Source: Treponema saccharophilum DSM 2985 (GTDB taxonomy: Bacteria; Spirochaetota; Spirochaetia; Treponematales; Treponemataceae). Taken from it: a DNA stretch of 64,000 nt. The translations under genes and the position numbers were made by a program. Under the pieces are notes generated by a model, which worked only from the letters and a program-made list of their open reading frames with translations, was not told the DNA's origin and made no database searches. Location of the stretch: the NCBI RefSeq assembly GCF_000255555.1, contig NZ_AGRW01000030.1, positions 1 to 64,000 of the forward strand. Direction: 5' to 3'. Shown piece by piece: positions 52,824-61,908 of the stretch; positions within the stretch are counted from its first letter, which is position 1, and each line of letters opens with the position of its first letter.

Positions 52824-53261
52824 ATGGTACTTTCAATTCCCAGAGATTACACACTATGCACAAATTCTGAATGTGAAAAATCTATGCAATGTCTGCGCTA
52901 TCTTTCTTTTTTGGAAATTTCCGAGGACAATATCACCATTAAAGTTTTGAATCCAAAACTTTTTCCTGCCGCAAACCATGATTGCAAGTTTTTTAATAGT
53001 ACAAACAAAATAAATCTTGCCTGGGGCATTAAAAATATCTTAAATGATTTGCCATATCAAATAGCAAAGGAAGTAAAAAAAGAGTTACTTACCAGATTCG
53101 GCCATACAAAATACTACAGATTTTACAGAGAAGAAGTAGCTGTAATGCCAAAAGAGCAGGAAATTTTTCAAAATATTTTTGAGAAACACGGAATTGCAGA
53201 AAAGCCGGCATACACCCGTTTTACAGAAGAATATAACTGGGAGTCAACAGTTTCAAAGTAA
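52824..53261 (+). CDS. Uncharacterised cysteine-containing protein (DUF6078-like)
   Basis: 145 residues with a Cys cluster near the start (CTNSECEKSMQCLRY), which could bind a metal, followed by a mixed alpha/beta domain (CKFFNSTNKINLAWGIKNIL, then RFGHTKYYRFYREEVAVMPKEQ). The pattern recalls DUF6078 proteins of gut anaerobes, function unknown; this is from memory and uncertain. No ribosome binding site is visible. After the stop, TGTTTCA-AGTA words repeat three times (about 53270-53325). Confidence 0.55.
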   Translation: MVLSIPRDYTLCTNSECEKSMQCLRYLSFLEISEDNITIKVLNPKLFPAANHDCKFFNSTNKINLAWGIKNILNDLPYQIAKEVKKELLTRFGHTKYYRFYREEVAVMPKEQEIFQNIFEKHGIAEKPAYTRFTEEYNWESTVSK

Positions 53262-53395
53262 TAAACAGACTGTTTCATAGTACAAAACACTTTGTTTCAC
53301 AGTATTAAAAATACTGTTTCACCAAAAGAAACTGCCACAAGTTTTTGGATATTAGAGAAGGTTGCTTTTTGCTCTAAAGCAGAAAAGGAAAAATC

Positions 53396-53705
53396 ATGGT
53401 GAATGAGTTTAATGAATATGTTCGCGACTGTTTTTCTGAAGCTGGCGATATTGTCATAAAATCTATGATGGGCGGATACCTTATATTTTAAAGGAAAGCT
53501 GATAGGTGACGTTTGCGGTGATGAGCTGTTTTTGAAGAGAACAACGACATCGGACAGACTGCTTGCAGATTCCGAACTGCGTTATCCGTATGAAGGCTCG
53601 AAAACTCTGATGCATGTATTTGATAGTTTTGATGATAAGGCTTTGATTCAGGAACTTCTGGAAGGTATGTATGCTGAATTGCCAGAAGCAAAGAAAAGGA
53701 AATAA
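53396..53705 (+). pseudogene. Frameshifted TfoX N-terminal-domain protein
   Basis: AAGGA precedes ATG 53396. The first 31 codons read VNEFNEYVRDCFSEAGDIVIKSMMGGYLIF and then stop at TAA. Moving the frame there continues the same protein: FKGKLIGDVCGDELFLKRTT and on to the TAA at 53703. A two-base loss in CTTATATTTTAAAGG explains it. The joined product (about 103 residues) matches TfoX/Sxy N-terminal-like proteins, with the characteristic MMGGY...GK...D.LFLK pattern. The stop touches the next gene's ATG. Confidence 0.8.
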
Positions 53706-54416
53706 ATGAAAACAGTTTTATACATCCACGGAAAGGGTGGAAATGCATCTGAAAGTACCCATTATGAAAGGCTCTTTCCAGATTGCAAAGTGATTGGGCT
53801 GGATTATAGGGTGTCACGAAAAAATTTGTCAGTTTCCCGCGACACCCGTCGTTCAGCCTTCGCTGAACGCGATTTTAAAGGTGAGAACTTCAAAAAACTG
53901 AAGTTTTTCGAAGTTCCCTGTAAGACTTTTTCTCCCTGGGAAACGGGGAAGGAAATTCACGAGGTAGTCGTTAGTCTCAAAACAGAGTTTGAGGGCATTA
54001 TTCTGATTGCAAACAGTATCGGTGCATTTTTTAGTATGAATGCGAATCTGAACAGGCTGATTGAAAAAGCATATTTCATTTCGCCGGTTGTGAATATGGA
54101 GAAACTGATTTGCGATATGATGAAGTGGGCAAATGTGACTGAAGCGGAACTTGAGCAAAGAAAAATCATTCCCACGGATTTCGGAGAAGAACTTTCCTGG
54201 GAATATTTGTGCTATGTGAGGGAGCATCCTCTGAACTGGCTGGTTCCCACTTCAATTTTATATGGCGAAAATGATAACCTCACTTCGCTTGAAACGATTA
54301 AGGATTTTGCCGAAAAGCAGGGCGCAACTCTTACTGTAATGAAGGGCGGCGAGCACTGGTTTCATACAGAAGAAGAGATGAAGTTCCTTGATGAATGGAT
54401 TGGGAGACAAAAGTGA
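53706..54416 (+). CDS. Alpha/beta hydrolase with an in-frame palindromic insertion
   Basis: 236 residues. It opens VLYIHGKGGNASES, typical of small alpha/beta hydrolases; the nucleophile elbow is ANSIGAFF, and Asp and His are in ILYGENDNLT and GGEHWFHTE. Between GLDYR (about residue 34) and FSPWETGKE (about 75) there are about 40 extra basic, low-complexity residues (SRKNLSVSRDTRRSAFAERD) where relatives have only a few. The DNA there is a string of hairpins, described separately. Whether the enzyme tolerates the insertion is unknown; the frame is open. Confidence 0.75.
   Translation: MKTVLYIHGKGGNASESTHYERLFPDCKVIGLDYRVSRKNLSVSRDTRRSAFAERDFKGENFKKLKFFEVPCKTFSPWETGKEIHEVVVSLKTEFEGIILIANSIGAFFSMNANLNRLIEKAYFISPVVNMEKLICDMMKWANVTEAELEQRKIIPTDFGEELSWEYLCYVREHPLNWLVPTSILYGENDNLTSLETIKDFAEKQGATLTVMKGGEHWFHTEEEMKFLDEWIGRQK
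53810..53916 (+). repeat. Palindromic element inserted inside the hydrolase gene
   Basis: Three hairpins in a row: GGGTGTC (53810-53816)/GACACCC (53842-53848), CGTTCAGC-CTTC-GCTGAACG (53851-53870), and AACTTC (53887-53892)/GAAGTT (53901-53906). The length keeps the reading frame. Confidence 0.7.
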
Positions 54417-54470
54417 GATACATTGCTTTACTTCAGGGAAAAATTGCGGAGATGTAAAATCTGGCTTTTT

Positions 54471-54845
54471 TTACTCAACAACGGCCACTGCTTCAATTTC
54501 AACAAGGGCATCCTTTGGTAAAGCTGCCACTTCAAAGCAGCTGCGGGCAGGTTTTGAGACAAAGTACTTTTCGTATACTGCATTAAATGCGGCGAAATCT
54601 GAAATGTGGGCGAGGAAGCAGGTTGTTTTTACGACTTTTGAAAAGTCACTTCCTGCTGCCTTTAAAATTTCTCCAAGATTCTTTATGGCCTGTTCTGCCT
54701 GTGCTTCAATGCCACTTCCCTCGATTGTGCCTGTTTCAGGATTCAAAGGAATCTGTCCTGAAGTATATAAAAATCCGTTTGCAAGGATTGCCTGTGAGTA
54801 AGGACCGATTGCTGCCGGTGCTGATTTAGTTTCGATAGTTTTCAT
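54471..54845 (-). CDS. ridA: RidA family enamine/imine deaminase
   Basis: 124 residues, full family length. IGPYSQAI, FLYTSGQIPLNPETG and the closing RSCFEVAALPKDALVEIEAVAV are the RidA signatures; the Arg of RSCFEV contacts the substrate and Glu is in VEIEA. It hydrolyses reactive 2-aminoacrylate formed by PLP enzymes. GGAGG lies nine bases before the ATG. It is transcribed alone and is convergent with the hydrolase gene. Confidence 0.95.
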   Translation of the reverse strand: MKTIETKSAPAAIGPYSQAILANGFLYTSGQIPLNPETGTIEGSGIEAQAEQAIKNLGEILKAAGSDFSKVVKTTCFLAHISDFAAFNAVYEKYFVSKPARSCFEVAALPKDALVEIEAVAVVE

Positions 54846-54981
54846 AGTAGGCCTCCAGATATTTACCTATAAAACAGATAGGAATATAATACAAATAAGG
54901 GGGCTGGTAGTCAATGAAAGCAAAAAAGCCCATGCGAAAATGCACTGACTGCCGTGAGGCGGGCGGGGCAAAAATGGCCCC

Positions 54982-56064
54982 TTATATCAAAACTGAAAAT
55001 TCGCTGCCTTCTCCTTCCTTGCTTTGCACTTCGACTTCGCCGCCGGTGATGTCGAGAATCCGCTTGACAAGGGCGAGTCCAAGTCCGTTGCCTTTTTGCG
55101 CGTGGCTCCTGTCGCCCTGGTAGAATTTCTCGAAGATGTGCTTTTTTGTCTCTTCGCCCATGCCGCAGCCTGAGTCGCTCACTTTTATCTGGCAGAGTCC
55201 GCCGCTTTTTTTGAGGCTTACTGAAACTTTTCCCCCGTCCGGCGTGAACTTGAATGCGTTTGAAAAAAGATTGTGCCAGACTAGGGAGAGCAGCTCCGAA
55301 TCTCCCTTCGCCAGAATCGAGTCGTCGATGTCGGTTTCAAGGGAGATGTTTTTGTCTTCCCAAATTTGCTCGAAGTCCAAAAGGCATTCCGTTATCTGCT
55401 CGCTCAAGTTGAATTCCTTTCGTTCGGGGAAAATCTGCTGGTTTTCAAGTTTGTTCAGCCGCAGAATGTTCGTTATGAGCGTCGTGAGGTTCCGGCTGGC
55501 TGCGGTGATGCTCTTCGCATATTCAAGGCGGGTCTCCTCATGCAGGTTCGGCTCCTGCAGCATGGTGGCGTAGTTCTGGATGACCGAGAGCGGGGTCTTC
55601 AGTTCGTGGCTCACGTTGCTGATGAAGTCCAGCCTGAGCGTCTCAACGCCCGAAAGTTCCCTTGCCATCAGGTTTATGTTGTCGATTACAACGTCGATTT
55701 CGTTCCTGAAATGCTTGCGCCTTGGAATCTGCACCGAAAAATCCCCTTGGCGGATGGATTCCGTTGCGTTCAAAAGCTGCTTGATGGGCCGTTCGATTTC
55801 GATTTTTCTGTGAAGGCGGATTATGAGCGTGAAGATGAAACTCATTACGAAAACATTGATGAAGCCCGCAATCGCACGAACAGAGAGGAATTTTTTTGAA
55901 AAGGGCAAATCTGCGTCCCAGAAAAAGACTATGATTGAAACCGTGGTTACGATACAGACTCCGAGGAAAACGAAGGCATAGTTCCTGAAGGAGAAAACGC
56001 TGAATGTAAAATGTTTTTTTTCTTTTGGACTGTTTTTTGAATTCCTTTCGACTTCTTCACTCAT
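54982..56064 (-). CDS. Sensor histidine kinase of the efflux-linked two-component system
   Basis: 360 residues with two membrane segments (about 27-47 and 64-86) and very little between them outside the cell, then HAMP (about 88-135). The H-box is FISNVSHELKTPLS, the N-box WHNLFSNAFKFTP, and the G boxes DSGCGMG and GNGLGLALVKRIL. The small outside loop suggests it senses membrane state. Its start overlaps the response regulator stop by four bases (ATGA). It is the last gene of the efflux group. Confidence 0.93.
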   Translation of the reverse strand: MSEEVERNSKNSPKEKKHFTFSVFSFRNYAFVFLGVCIVTTVSIIVFFWDADLPFSKKFLSVRAIAGFINVFVMSFIFTLIIRLHRKIEIERPIKQLLNATESIRQGDFSVQIPRRKHFRNEIDVVIDNINLMARELSGVETLRLDFISNVSHELKTPLSVIQNYATMLQEPNLHEETRLEYAKSITAASRNLTTLITNILRLNKLENQQIFPERKEFNLSEQITECLLDFEQIWEDKNISLETDIDDSILAKGDSELLSLVWHNLFSNAFKFTPDGGKVSVSLKKSGGLCQIKVSDSGCGMGEETKKHIFEKFYQGDRSHAQKGNGLGLALVKRILDITGGEVEVQSKEGEGSEFSVLI

Positions 56065-56738
56065 TTTAAGACCGCCTTGTAGCCGAGCCCGTGGACTGTG
56101 ACAATCTCAAAATCCTTGCAGGCAGAAAGTTTGTCGCGGAGTTTTGTGATGTAGACGTCCACCGCCCGTGGTGTCGCGTTCGAGTCCGCATCCCAGAATT
56201 CGTCCATGAGCTGGACGCGGGTGAAGGTCTTTTTGGGGTAGGAGAGCAGCTTGTAGAGCAGGTTGAATTCCCTCGCCGTCAGGTTGATTTCCACCCCGGA
56301 ATTGGATGCGCTCCTGTCGTCAGCGTCCATCGAAAAAGAGCCCACCGTGATTTTCTTGCTCTGGGCGATGTTCGCCCGCCTCATCAGCGCGGAAATCCGA
56401 AGGAGCAGCTCCTGCAAATCAATCGGCTTCACCATGAAGTCGTCGATTCCGGCCTCGAAGCCTTTTTGCTTGGCGGAAAAATCGTCCCTGGCGGTAACGA
56501 AGATTATCGGGACTGTCGGGTTGATTTTCCGCACGGTCGAGGCGAATTCAAAGCCGTCGATTTGGGGCATCATGATGTCGGAGATTATCAGGTCGAACAT
56601 CTTGTTGTACATGGCGTTGTAGGCATCGTTCGCCAAAAGGCAGCCCTGCGCCTCGTATCCGTTCTGCGACAGGAAAGAGCACATCGTCCTGTTCAAGTCA
56701 TTGTCGTCTTCAACTACAAGAATCTTTATCATGTCCAT
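56061..56738 (-). CDS. OmpR-type response regulator
   Basis: 225 residues. The receiver has the acidic pair in VVEDDND, phosphoacceptor Asp in LIISDIMMPQIDG and the Lys-equivalent region FVTARDD; note that the usual conserved Lys appears as KQKGFEAG just after. The winged-helix domain is standard (TAREFNLLYKLLSYPKKTFTR, DVYITKLRDKL). AGGGGG lies six bases before ATG 56738; an ATG at 56732 is also possible and has TATAAT six bases before it. It likely controls the efflux genes upstream. Confidence 0.93.
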   Translation of the reverse strand: MDMIKILVVEDDNDLNRTMCSFLSQNGYEAQGCLLANDAYNAMYNKMFDLIISDIMMPQIDGFEFASTVRKINPTVPIIFVTARDDFSAKQKGFEAGIDDFMVKPIDLQELLLRISALMRRANIAQSKKITVGSFSMDADDRSASNSGVEINLTAREFNLLYKLLSYPKKTFTRVQLMDEFWDADSNATPRAVDVYITKLRDKLSACKDFEIVTVHGLGYKAVLK

Positions 56739-56765
56739 ATTATACCCCCTGCCTGCCGCTTTTCC

Positions 56766-57803
56766 CTAAAAAATGTGCGTGAAAGTCAGAATGATTCCGT
56801 CCCATTGCCATTTTCTTCCGTCCGGCTCCGTTATCGGCCTCAGGTCCTTCTCGTCGCAGAAGTTCCTTTTCCCGGAAACTGGAAGCATGAGCAGGAAGCG
56901 GTTTCTTGGCCCGATTGAAGCCGAGGCGTTCAAGGTGAAGGTCAAATCCACGAAGGTCGGGTCGGAGATTCTGTATTTTTCGTCGAAGAAGGATTCCGAA
57001 TAATAGCCCGAAGCGGTGGCCGAAAATCCCACGGAGTTGAAATACTTGTTCGGAACGATGTAGTTCATGTTGGCGGTCGCGCTATAGGAAAGTCCGTTCG
57101 CGTTCTCTCCGATTCCCTTGTCCAGCCAGATTTCTCCGTTTGAGATTCCCGTCATGCCCTTGTAGATTGCCTTGTAGCTTGCTCCGACTATGAAATGCTG
57201 CTTTCCCTTTGTGAAAAGCGAGCCGATGTCGAAGTTGACCGCCGCATTCGCCCAGAAGTCGTAGGTCCAGTGGGTGAAGGGCGTAAAATACTCGTACTCG
57301 TTCTTTTCGCCGTCGTATCTCCCAATGAAATCCAAATCGAGAAATCCCAAATTCAATCCCCACGACGTTCCGATGTCGCTTCCTGCCGCCAGAGTGAGGA
57401 AGGGCAGTGGCTTGAACTGGAACTGAGCGCCCGCCCTGAGCCAGAGAGGAGCGATTTCACCGTCCGCGATGAACTCAAGTTCCGGGCTTTTCCTGAACTC
57501 CGTGAACCTATGTGAAAAACGTCCATGAACCATAGGCATGAAGTAGGGAATCTTCAAGTCTATCATGTCGTTGTTGGGAAGATAGACACCGAGAATCGTA
57601 ACCATGGGGTGAAAACTCGTCGCAGGCGGAACATAGGCCTGGGCATTTTGAGCCTTTGTCGAATCTTCCGCAGGCTGCTGAGTGCCTTCAATTTTTTCAC
57701 TCTCTCCGCTTTTACCAATTTCCGCTTCCTCTGCATGAACAAAGCCTACAAGGGCAAGTGCGAACGTCAAAACCGCAAAACTCTTTCTAAAACATAATTT
57801 CAT
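56766..57803 (-). CDS. Outer-membrane protein of the efflux gene group
   Basis: 345 residues from ATG 57803, chosen for GGAG six bases upstream and a signal peptide directly after (SFAVLTFALALVGFVHA). A linker rich in Glu, Ser, Gln and Ala (about 25-60) leads to a beta-barrel-like region with alternating aromatic residues (FTPFTHWTYDFWANAAVNFDIG), ending in WDGIILTFTHIF with a terminal Phe, the usual outer-membrane insertion signal. Its function is not known. It sits between the RND pump and the response regulator and starts 27 bases after the pump's stop. Confidence 0.7.
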   Translation of the reverse strand: MKLCFRKSFAVLTFALALVGFVHAEEAEIGKSGESEKIEGTQQPAEDSTKAQNAQAYVPPATSFHPMVTILGVYLPNNDMIDLKIPYFMPMVHGRFSHRFTEFRKSPELEFIADGEIAPLWLRAGAQFQFKPLPFLTLAAGSDIGTSWGLNLGFLDLDFIGRYDGEKNEYEYFTPFTHWTYDFWANAAVNFDIGSLFTKGKQHFIVGASYKAIYKGMTGISNGEIWLDKGIGENANGLSYSATANMNYIVPNKYFNSVGFSATASGYYSESFFDEKYRISDPTFVDLTFTLNASASIGPRNRFLLMLPVSGKRNFCDEKDLRPITEPDGRKWQWDGIILTFTHIF

Positions 57804-57829
57804 ATTCTTCTCCATAAATCTTTCAATTT

Positions 57830-60800
57830 TCAATTCTCAACTTTCAACTTTCTTGCGTTGAAAATGTAGTACACCGCCGGCATGACAAAAAGCGTCATCA
57901 CCGTTCCAAAACCCAGACCGCCCAAGACCGTAAGGTTTATCGGCTGAATCATCATGGCTCCCTCGCTTGGGAAAAGCGCCATTGGGACAAGCGAAATCAA
58001 AGTCGTGAGCGTACTCATCAGAATCGGGCGCAGACGGCTTTTCGCGCTCTCAACGCAGGCTTCTTCAAGGCTCATGCCGTTTTTGCGGAGGTTGTTGGCC
58101 GCATCCACAAGGACGATTCCGTTGTTTACGATTACGCCAACCAGCATCAAAAGGCCAAGCACACTCATCATCGAAAGCGGCTGTCCTGTCATCATGTAAA
58201 TCAATGCGACACCGATGAAGGAAAGGGGAATTGTAAAATAGATGATGAAAGGGTCTTTAAGGCTCTCAAACTGGCTTGCCATAACGGCGAAGACCAGAAC
58301 CATGGCCATGATTATGATGACGATGAAGCCTTTTCCCATTTCGATTATGTCGCTCATGTCGCCAGCAGTCTTGAAGCTCAATTCTTCGTCCTGCACAAAT
58401 TTGTTTCCCACAATCTGCATGATTTTCGACTGCACGCTTGTGATGGGCACGCCTTTTTTCGGCACTGCCACCACCTTCGTCATGCGGGTCTGGTTCTTTC
58501 TTGTGATTGAAGACGGAGCCGTCACTTCCTCGTAGCTTGCCACAGCGGAAAGGGGAATGCGTTTTCCAGAGTTGCTGGTGACGAAGAGCCTTTCCAAATC
58601 CTTCACTTTCTGCTTGTCACTTTCGTCCAGAGTCACGATGATGTCAGAATCATCTCCGTCAAGGCTGTAGGTCCCTGCCTCAAGTCCGCTCACCGCAGCC
58701 CTTAGTTCCGTGGAAATCGACTGGATGCTAAGCCCCAGGCTTTTGATTGCTTCCCTGTCCAGGCTGATTTTTACCTGGGGAAGTCCGTTTGAAATGTCGC
58801 TTGAGACTTCGTTCACAATGTCGCCGCATTCTTCTTTTATGAGGGAAACGAGTTTTTCCGCAGTCGCCGAGAGTTTTTCAAGGTTGTTGCAGTGGATTTC
58901 AAGCTCGAATCCGCCCGAAGAAGACGAAGCACTGTTCAAGCCGATGGAAGTCGCCTCGAAGTCGAAGTCCGCACCTGCAAAAGTCGGGAAGAAGGAGCGG
59001 AGAATGTCCTTTGCCTTGTCGGATTCCTTTTCCGTGAGAGACAGGAGAAGGGTAGCCTCGTTTGAAGAAGCCGCCGTGCTGCCTCCCACCGTGTAGTTTG
59101 AATATTCGACGAAAGGAATATTTTCCAGAGCCAGCCGTTCCAGTTCCTTGATTTCCTCCTCTGTTTCGTAGATTGGAGTTCCCTTTGGAAGAGTCATTGT
59201 GACTTTCACCTGCGACTCGGGATTTGAAGGAAAGAGGATGAAGCCGCGGCCGGGAAGACTTCCCATTGCAAGAATAAAAAGTGCGACAAGGGCAAGAATC
59301 GAAAGGAGCTTGTGATGAAGAACCCATCTTACGGCTTTTCCGTAGCCCCTGTGGAGAGAGAATCTCTTTTCAGTTTTCGCCGCTTCTTCGATTTTTTTCG
59401 GTGCAACTTTGAGATAGTAAGCTGAAAGAACAGGCACGAGTACAATCGAAGTAAAGAGCGAACAGATGAGGGCAATGCTGATTGAAAAGCCCAGGTCCAG
59501 AAAGGCCTCGCCCATGACTCCAAGAATGCTTCCGAAGGCCAGCATTGGAACGAAGATACAGACAGATGTAAGTGTTGACGAGATGACCGGCATGACCATT
59601 TCACCCGCTCCGTCTATCGAAGCCTGTAGCGGGCTTTTTCCCTGGGAAGCGTGGGTGTAGATGTTTTCAAGAACGACGATTGAGTTGTCAACCAGCATAC
59701 CGACACCCAGCAGAAGACCCGAAAGTGAAATCAGGTTGAGGGAAGTTCCTCTAAAGTACATGAAAACCAGAGTCGAGATGATTGAAACCGGAATCGAAAG
59801 GCCGATTATCAATGTGCTTTTGATATTTTTGAGGAAGATGAAAAGAACAACGATTGCCAGAAGCGCACCTGTAAGAACCGAATTGATGACTTCGTGAACG
59901 GTCGCTTCAATCTGGTCTGTGTTGTTGGAAACTTCGATGATTTCTACATCATTCGGGAGCTGCTTGAGTATTTTTGGAAGGGCAGCGCGCAAGGCGTGGG
60001 CGGCAGCCACAGAATTTTTTCCGCTCTGTTTCTGGATTTTGAACTGAATGCAGGGAACGCCGTCGAAGTATGAAATTGAGGTCACATCCTTTACGCTTTC
60101 AGTCACATCTCCAATGTCTTTTACGCAGATTGGGATGCTTTCAGCTGATGAAGAATTTTTTCCGACAATCGAGGGCTTTGCGTATGCAACAACGGTGTCT
60201 TCTATGTCGGAAAGGCTGGTAAAGGCTCCGTCCGAAACGATTGTGTAGTTCGTGTTTTCAGATTCGATGATTCCGGCCGAAGACGAAAGATTTTGAGCCT
60301 TCAATGACTGTATGACAGTTCCCAGCGAAAGTCCGTAGGATTCAAGACGCTCCTGGGAAAGAGAGACTTTGATGCATTTTTCCTGTCCGCCTGAAATGTC
60401 CGCGCTGGCAACTCCGTCAATCTGTTCAAGATTTGGTGCGACGATTTCATCAGCGTATTTGTAAAGTTCCTCTGGCGTGTGGTCGCCCTTCATGGCAAGT
60501 GTCATGAGCGGAATCAGGCTCGCGTCCAGGTGGGTAGTGGTCGGGCTTGTGGCAGAATCCGGAAGGCTGGAACGCACGCTGTCGATTTTGTCGCGGATAT
60601 TGTTGCTGGCCGTGTCCAAATCGGTTCCAGTGGAAAATTCAAGCATTATCTGGCTGTAGCCGGTTGATGAAGTCGACGACATGTGCTTGAGGCCGTTGAG
60701 ACCAGAAAAGACCGATTCAAGCGGTCGGGTCACATTCTGCTCCACATCCTGGGAGTCTGAATTTCCGTAGTAGGTCTGAACCATAATCATGGGGTAGCTT

Positions 60801-60913
60801 GTGTCCGGGAACATGTCCAGCGGAAGCCTAAGTCCGCAAAAAAGTCCCAGTGCGACCATGATTGTAAAGACGATTAAAACCGTAAGCGGTTTGGAAAGTA
60901 TTTTTTTCAGCAT
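57830..60913 (-). CDS. RND efflux pump (AcrB/HAE1-like)
   Basis: 1027 residues, the usual size. N-terminal LSKPLTVLIVFTIMVALGLF is TM1, followed by LPLDMFPDTSYPMIMVQT, the classic start of the first porter domain. Two sets of six membrane helices flank two large periplasmic loops. TM4 carries LLGVGMLVDNSIVVLENIYTH with the Asp of the proton relay. It exports drugs, bile salts or lipids by proton exchange. AGAGGAGA precedes the ATG. It lies between the adaptor and the outer-membrane protein genes. Confidence 0.94.
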   Translation of the reverse strand: MLKKILSKPLTVLIVFTIMVALGLFCGLRLPLDMFPDTSYPMIMVQTYYGNSDSQDVEQNVTRPLESVFSGLNGLKHMSSTSSTGYSQIMLEFSTGTDLDTASNNIRDKIDSVRSSLPDSATSPTTTHLDASLIPLMTLAMKGDHTPEELYKYADEIVAPNLEQIDGVASADISGGQEKCIKVSLSQERLESYGLSLGTVIQSLKAQNLSSSAGIIESENTNYTIVSDGAFTSLSDIEDTVVAYAKPSIVGKNSSSAESIPICVKDIGDVTESVKDVTSISYFDGVPCIQFKIQKQSGKNSVAAAHALRAALPKILKQLPNDVEIIEVSNNTDQIEATVHEVINSVLTGALLAIVVLFIFLKNIKSTLIIGLSIPVSIISTLVFMYFRGTSLNLISLSGLLLGVGMLVDNSIVVLENIYTHASQGKSPLQASIDGAGEMVMPVISSTLTSVCIFVPMLAFGSILGVMGEAFLDLGFSISIALICSLFTSIVLVPVLSAYYLKVAPKKIEEAAKTEKRFSLHRGYGKAVRWVLHHKLLSILALVALFILAMGSLPGRGFILFPSNPESQVKVTMTLPKGTPIYETEEEIKELERLALENIPFVEYSNYTVGGSTAASSNEATLLLSLTEKESDKAKDILRSFFPTFAGADFDFEATSIGLNSASSSSGGFELEIHCNNLEKLSATAEKLVSLIKEECGDIVNEVSSDISNGLPQVKISLDREAIKSLGLSIQSISTELRAAVSGLEAGTYSLDGDDSDIIVTLDESDKQKVKDLERLFVTSNSGKRIPLSAVASYEEVTAPSSITRKNQTRMTKVVAVPKKGVPITSVQSKIMQIVGNKFVQDEELSFKTAGDMSDIIEMGKGFIVIIIMAMVLVFAVMASQFESLKDPFIIYFTIPLSFIGVALIYMMTGQPLSMMSVLGLLMLVGVIVNNGIVLVDAANNLRKNGMSLEEACVESAKSRLRPILMSTLTTLISLVPMALFPSEGAMMIQPINLTVLGGLGFGTVMTLFVMPAVYYIFNARKLKVEN

Positions 60914-60948
60914 AGTCTTTCTCCTCTGTTCATGTATTCCTTCTTCTG

Positions 60949-61878
60949 TTACTCATCTTTTTGAAGCAGGGCGTTCACTTTCTGTCCCTCGCTTATCATG
61001 TTCTGTCCTTTGACGATTGCAAGATTCCCCTCTGAAAGCCCAGAAGCTATCTCAGTCTTGCCGTCGACGCTGAGGCCTGTTGTTACAGGAATTCTGCTCA
61101 CGCTGGCGTTTTCTCCGGTTGAATCTGCCACAAAGACATAAGGCTTTCCGCCGTTGTAGACGATTGCCCGGTTGGGAAGAGCGAGCACGTCATTTTTCGT
61201 CTGCGTGATGAGTTTTACATGGGCGAACATTCCGGCTTTCACGATTCCCCTTGTTTCTTCTATATTTAGTGTGACTTCCATCGTTCTTGTGGAGGGGTCC
61301 AGAATCGGGCTGATTCTTTCGACTTTTGCGCCAAAAAATTCCCCAGGATATGACTTGAAAGTGACCTGTGCAATCTGTCCTTCCTTGATGAGGGGAACGA
61401 ATCTTTCACTTACATTAATGTTGATTTCCAAATCATCTGTGCTGCTGATTTCAGCAATTGTTGTTGAAGTTGTAGCGTAGGCGCCAACCGAAAACGGAAG
61501 TTTTGTCACAGTTCCGCTTGATGTGGCCTTGACCGGGCTCAATGCGAATTCCGATCCAGGTTTGCTGGGGTCAATCTGGGCAATCACATCTCCGCGCTTT
61601 ACCCTGTCGCCGCCTTTCACCGAGATTCTGGCGATTTTTCCCGCAACAGAGGGAAGAACCTCCACGCTGTCAACAGCCTTCACCGTGCCGCCGAATTCGA
61701 TGTAGTCTTCCATCGTCTCCGGGGCGATTTTCCTCACGCTCACAGTGAAGGCCGCTTTAGCATCCTCGTTCTTCTTTTTACCGTCTTTTTTTCCACCGCA
61801 TGATGTCATCATCACCATCGAAAGTGCCGCAATTATTGAAAGAATGAATGTTGAAATTCTTTTTCCAGTCTTTGTCAT
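60949..61878 (-). CDS. Membrane fusion (adaptor) lipoprotein of the RND pump
   Basis: 309 residues; AAGGAGAC precedes the ATG. The lipobox is MMTSC, so it is anchored in the inner membrane by lipid. The biotinyl-lipoyl halves are SVEVLPSVAGKIARISVKGGDRVKRGD and AEISSTDDLEININVSE, and the beta-barrel and membrane-proximal domains follow. The usual long helical hairpin is nearly absent, as in short adaptors. It links the TolC channel encoded upstream with the RND pump encoded downstream. Confidence 0.93.
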   Translation of the reverse strand: MTKTGKRISTFILSIIAALSMVMMTSCGGKKDGKKKNEDAKAAFTVSVRKIAPETMEDYIEFGGTVKAVDSVEVLPSVAGKIARISVKGGDRVKRGDVIAQIDPSKPGSEFALSPVKATSSGTVTKLPFSVGAYATTSTTIAEISSTDDLEININVSERFVPLIKEGQIAQVTFKSYPGEFFGAKVERISPILDPSTRTMEVTLNIEETRGIVKAGMFAHVKLITQTKNDVLALPNRAIVYNGGKPYVFVADSTGENASVSRIPVTTGLSVDGKTEIASGLSEGNLAIVKGQNMISEGQKVNALLQKDE

Positions 61879-61908
61879 GTTTGTCTCCTTGATAAAACCT
61901 TTAAGTCT

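Noticed and set aside
56730-56744. Response regulator as another leaderless gene (TATAAT six bases before ATG 56732)
   Set aside because: AGGGGG is correctly spaced for the alternative ATG at 56738, so a normal ribosome binding site explains it.
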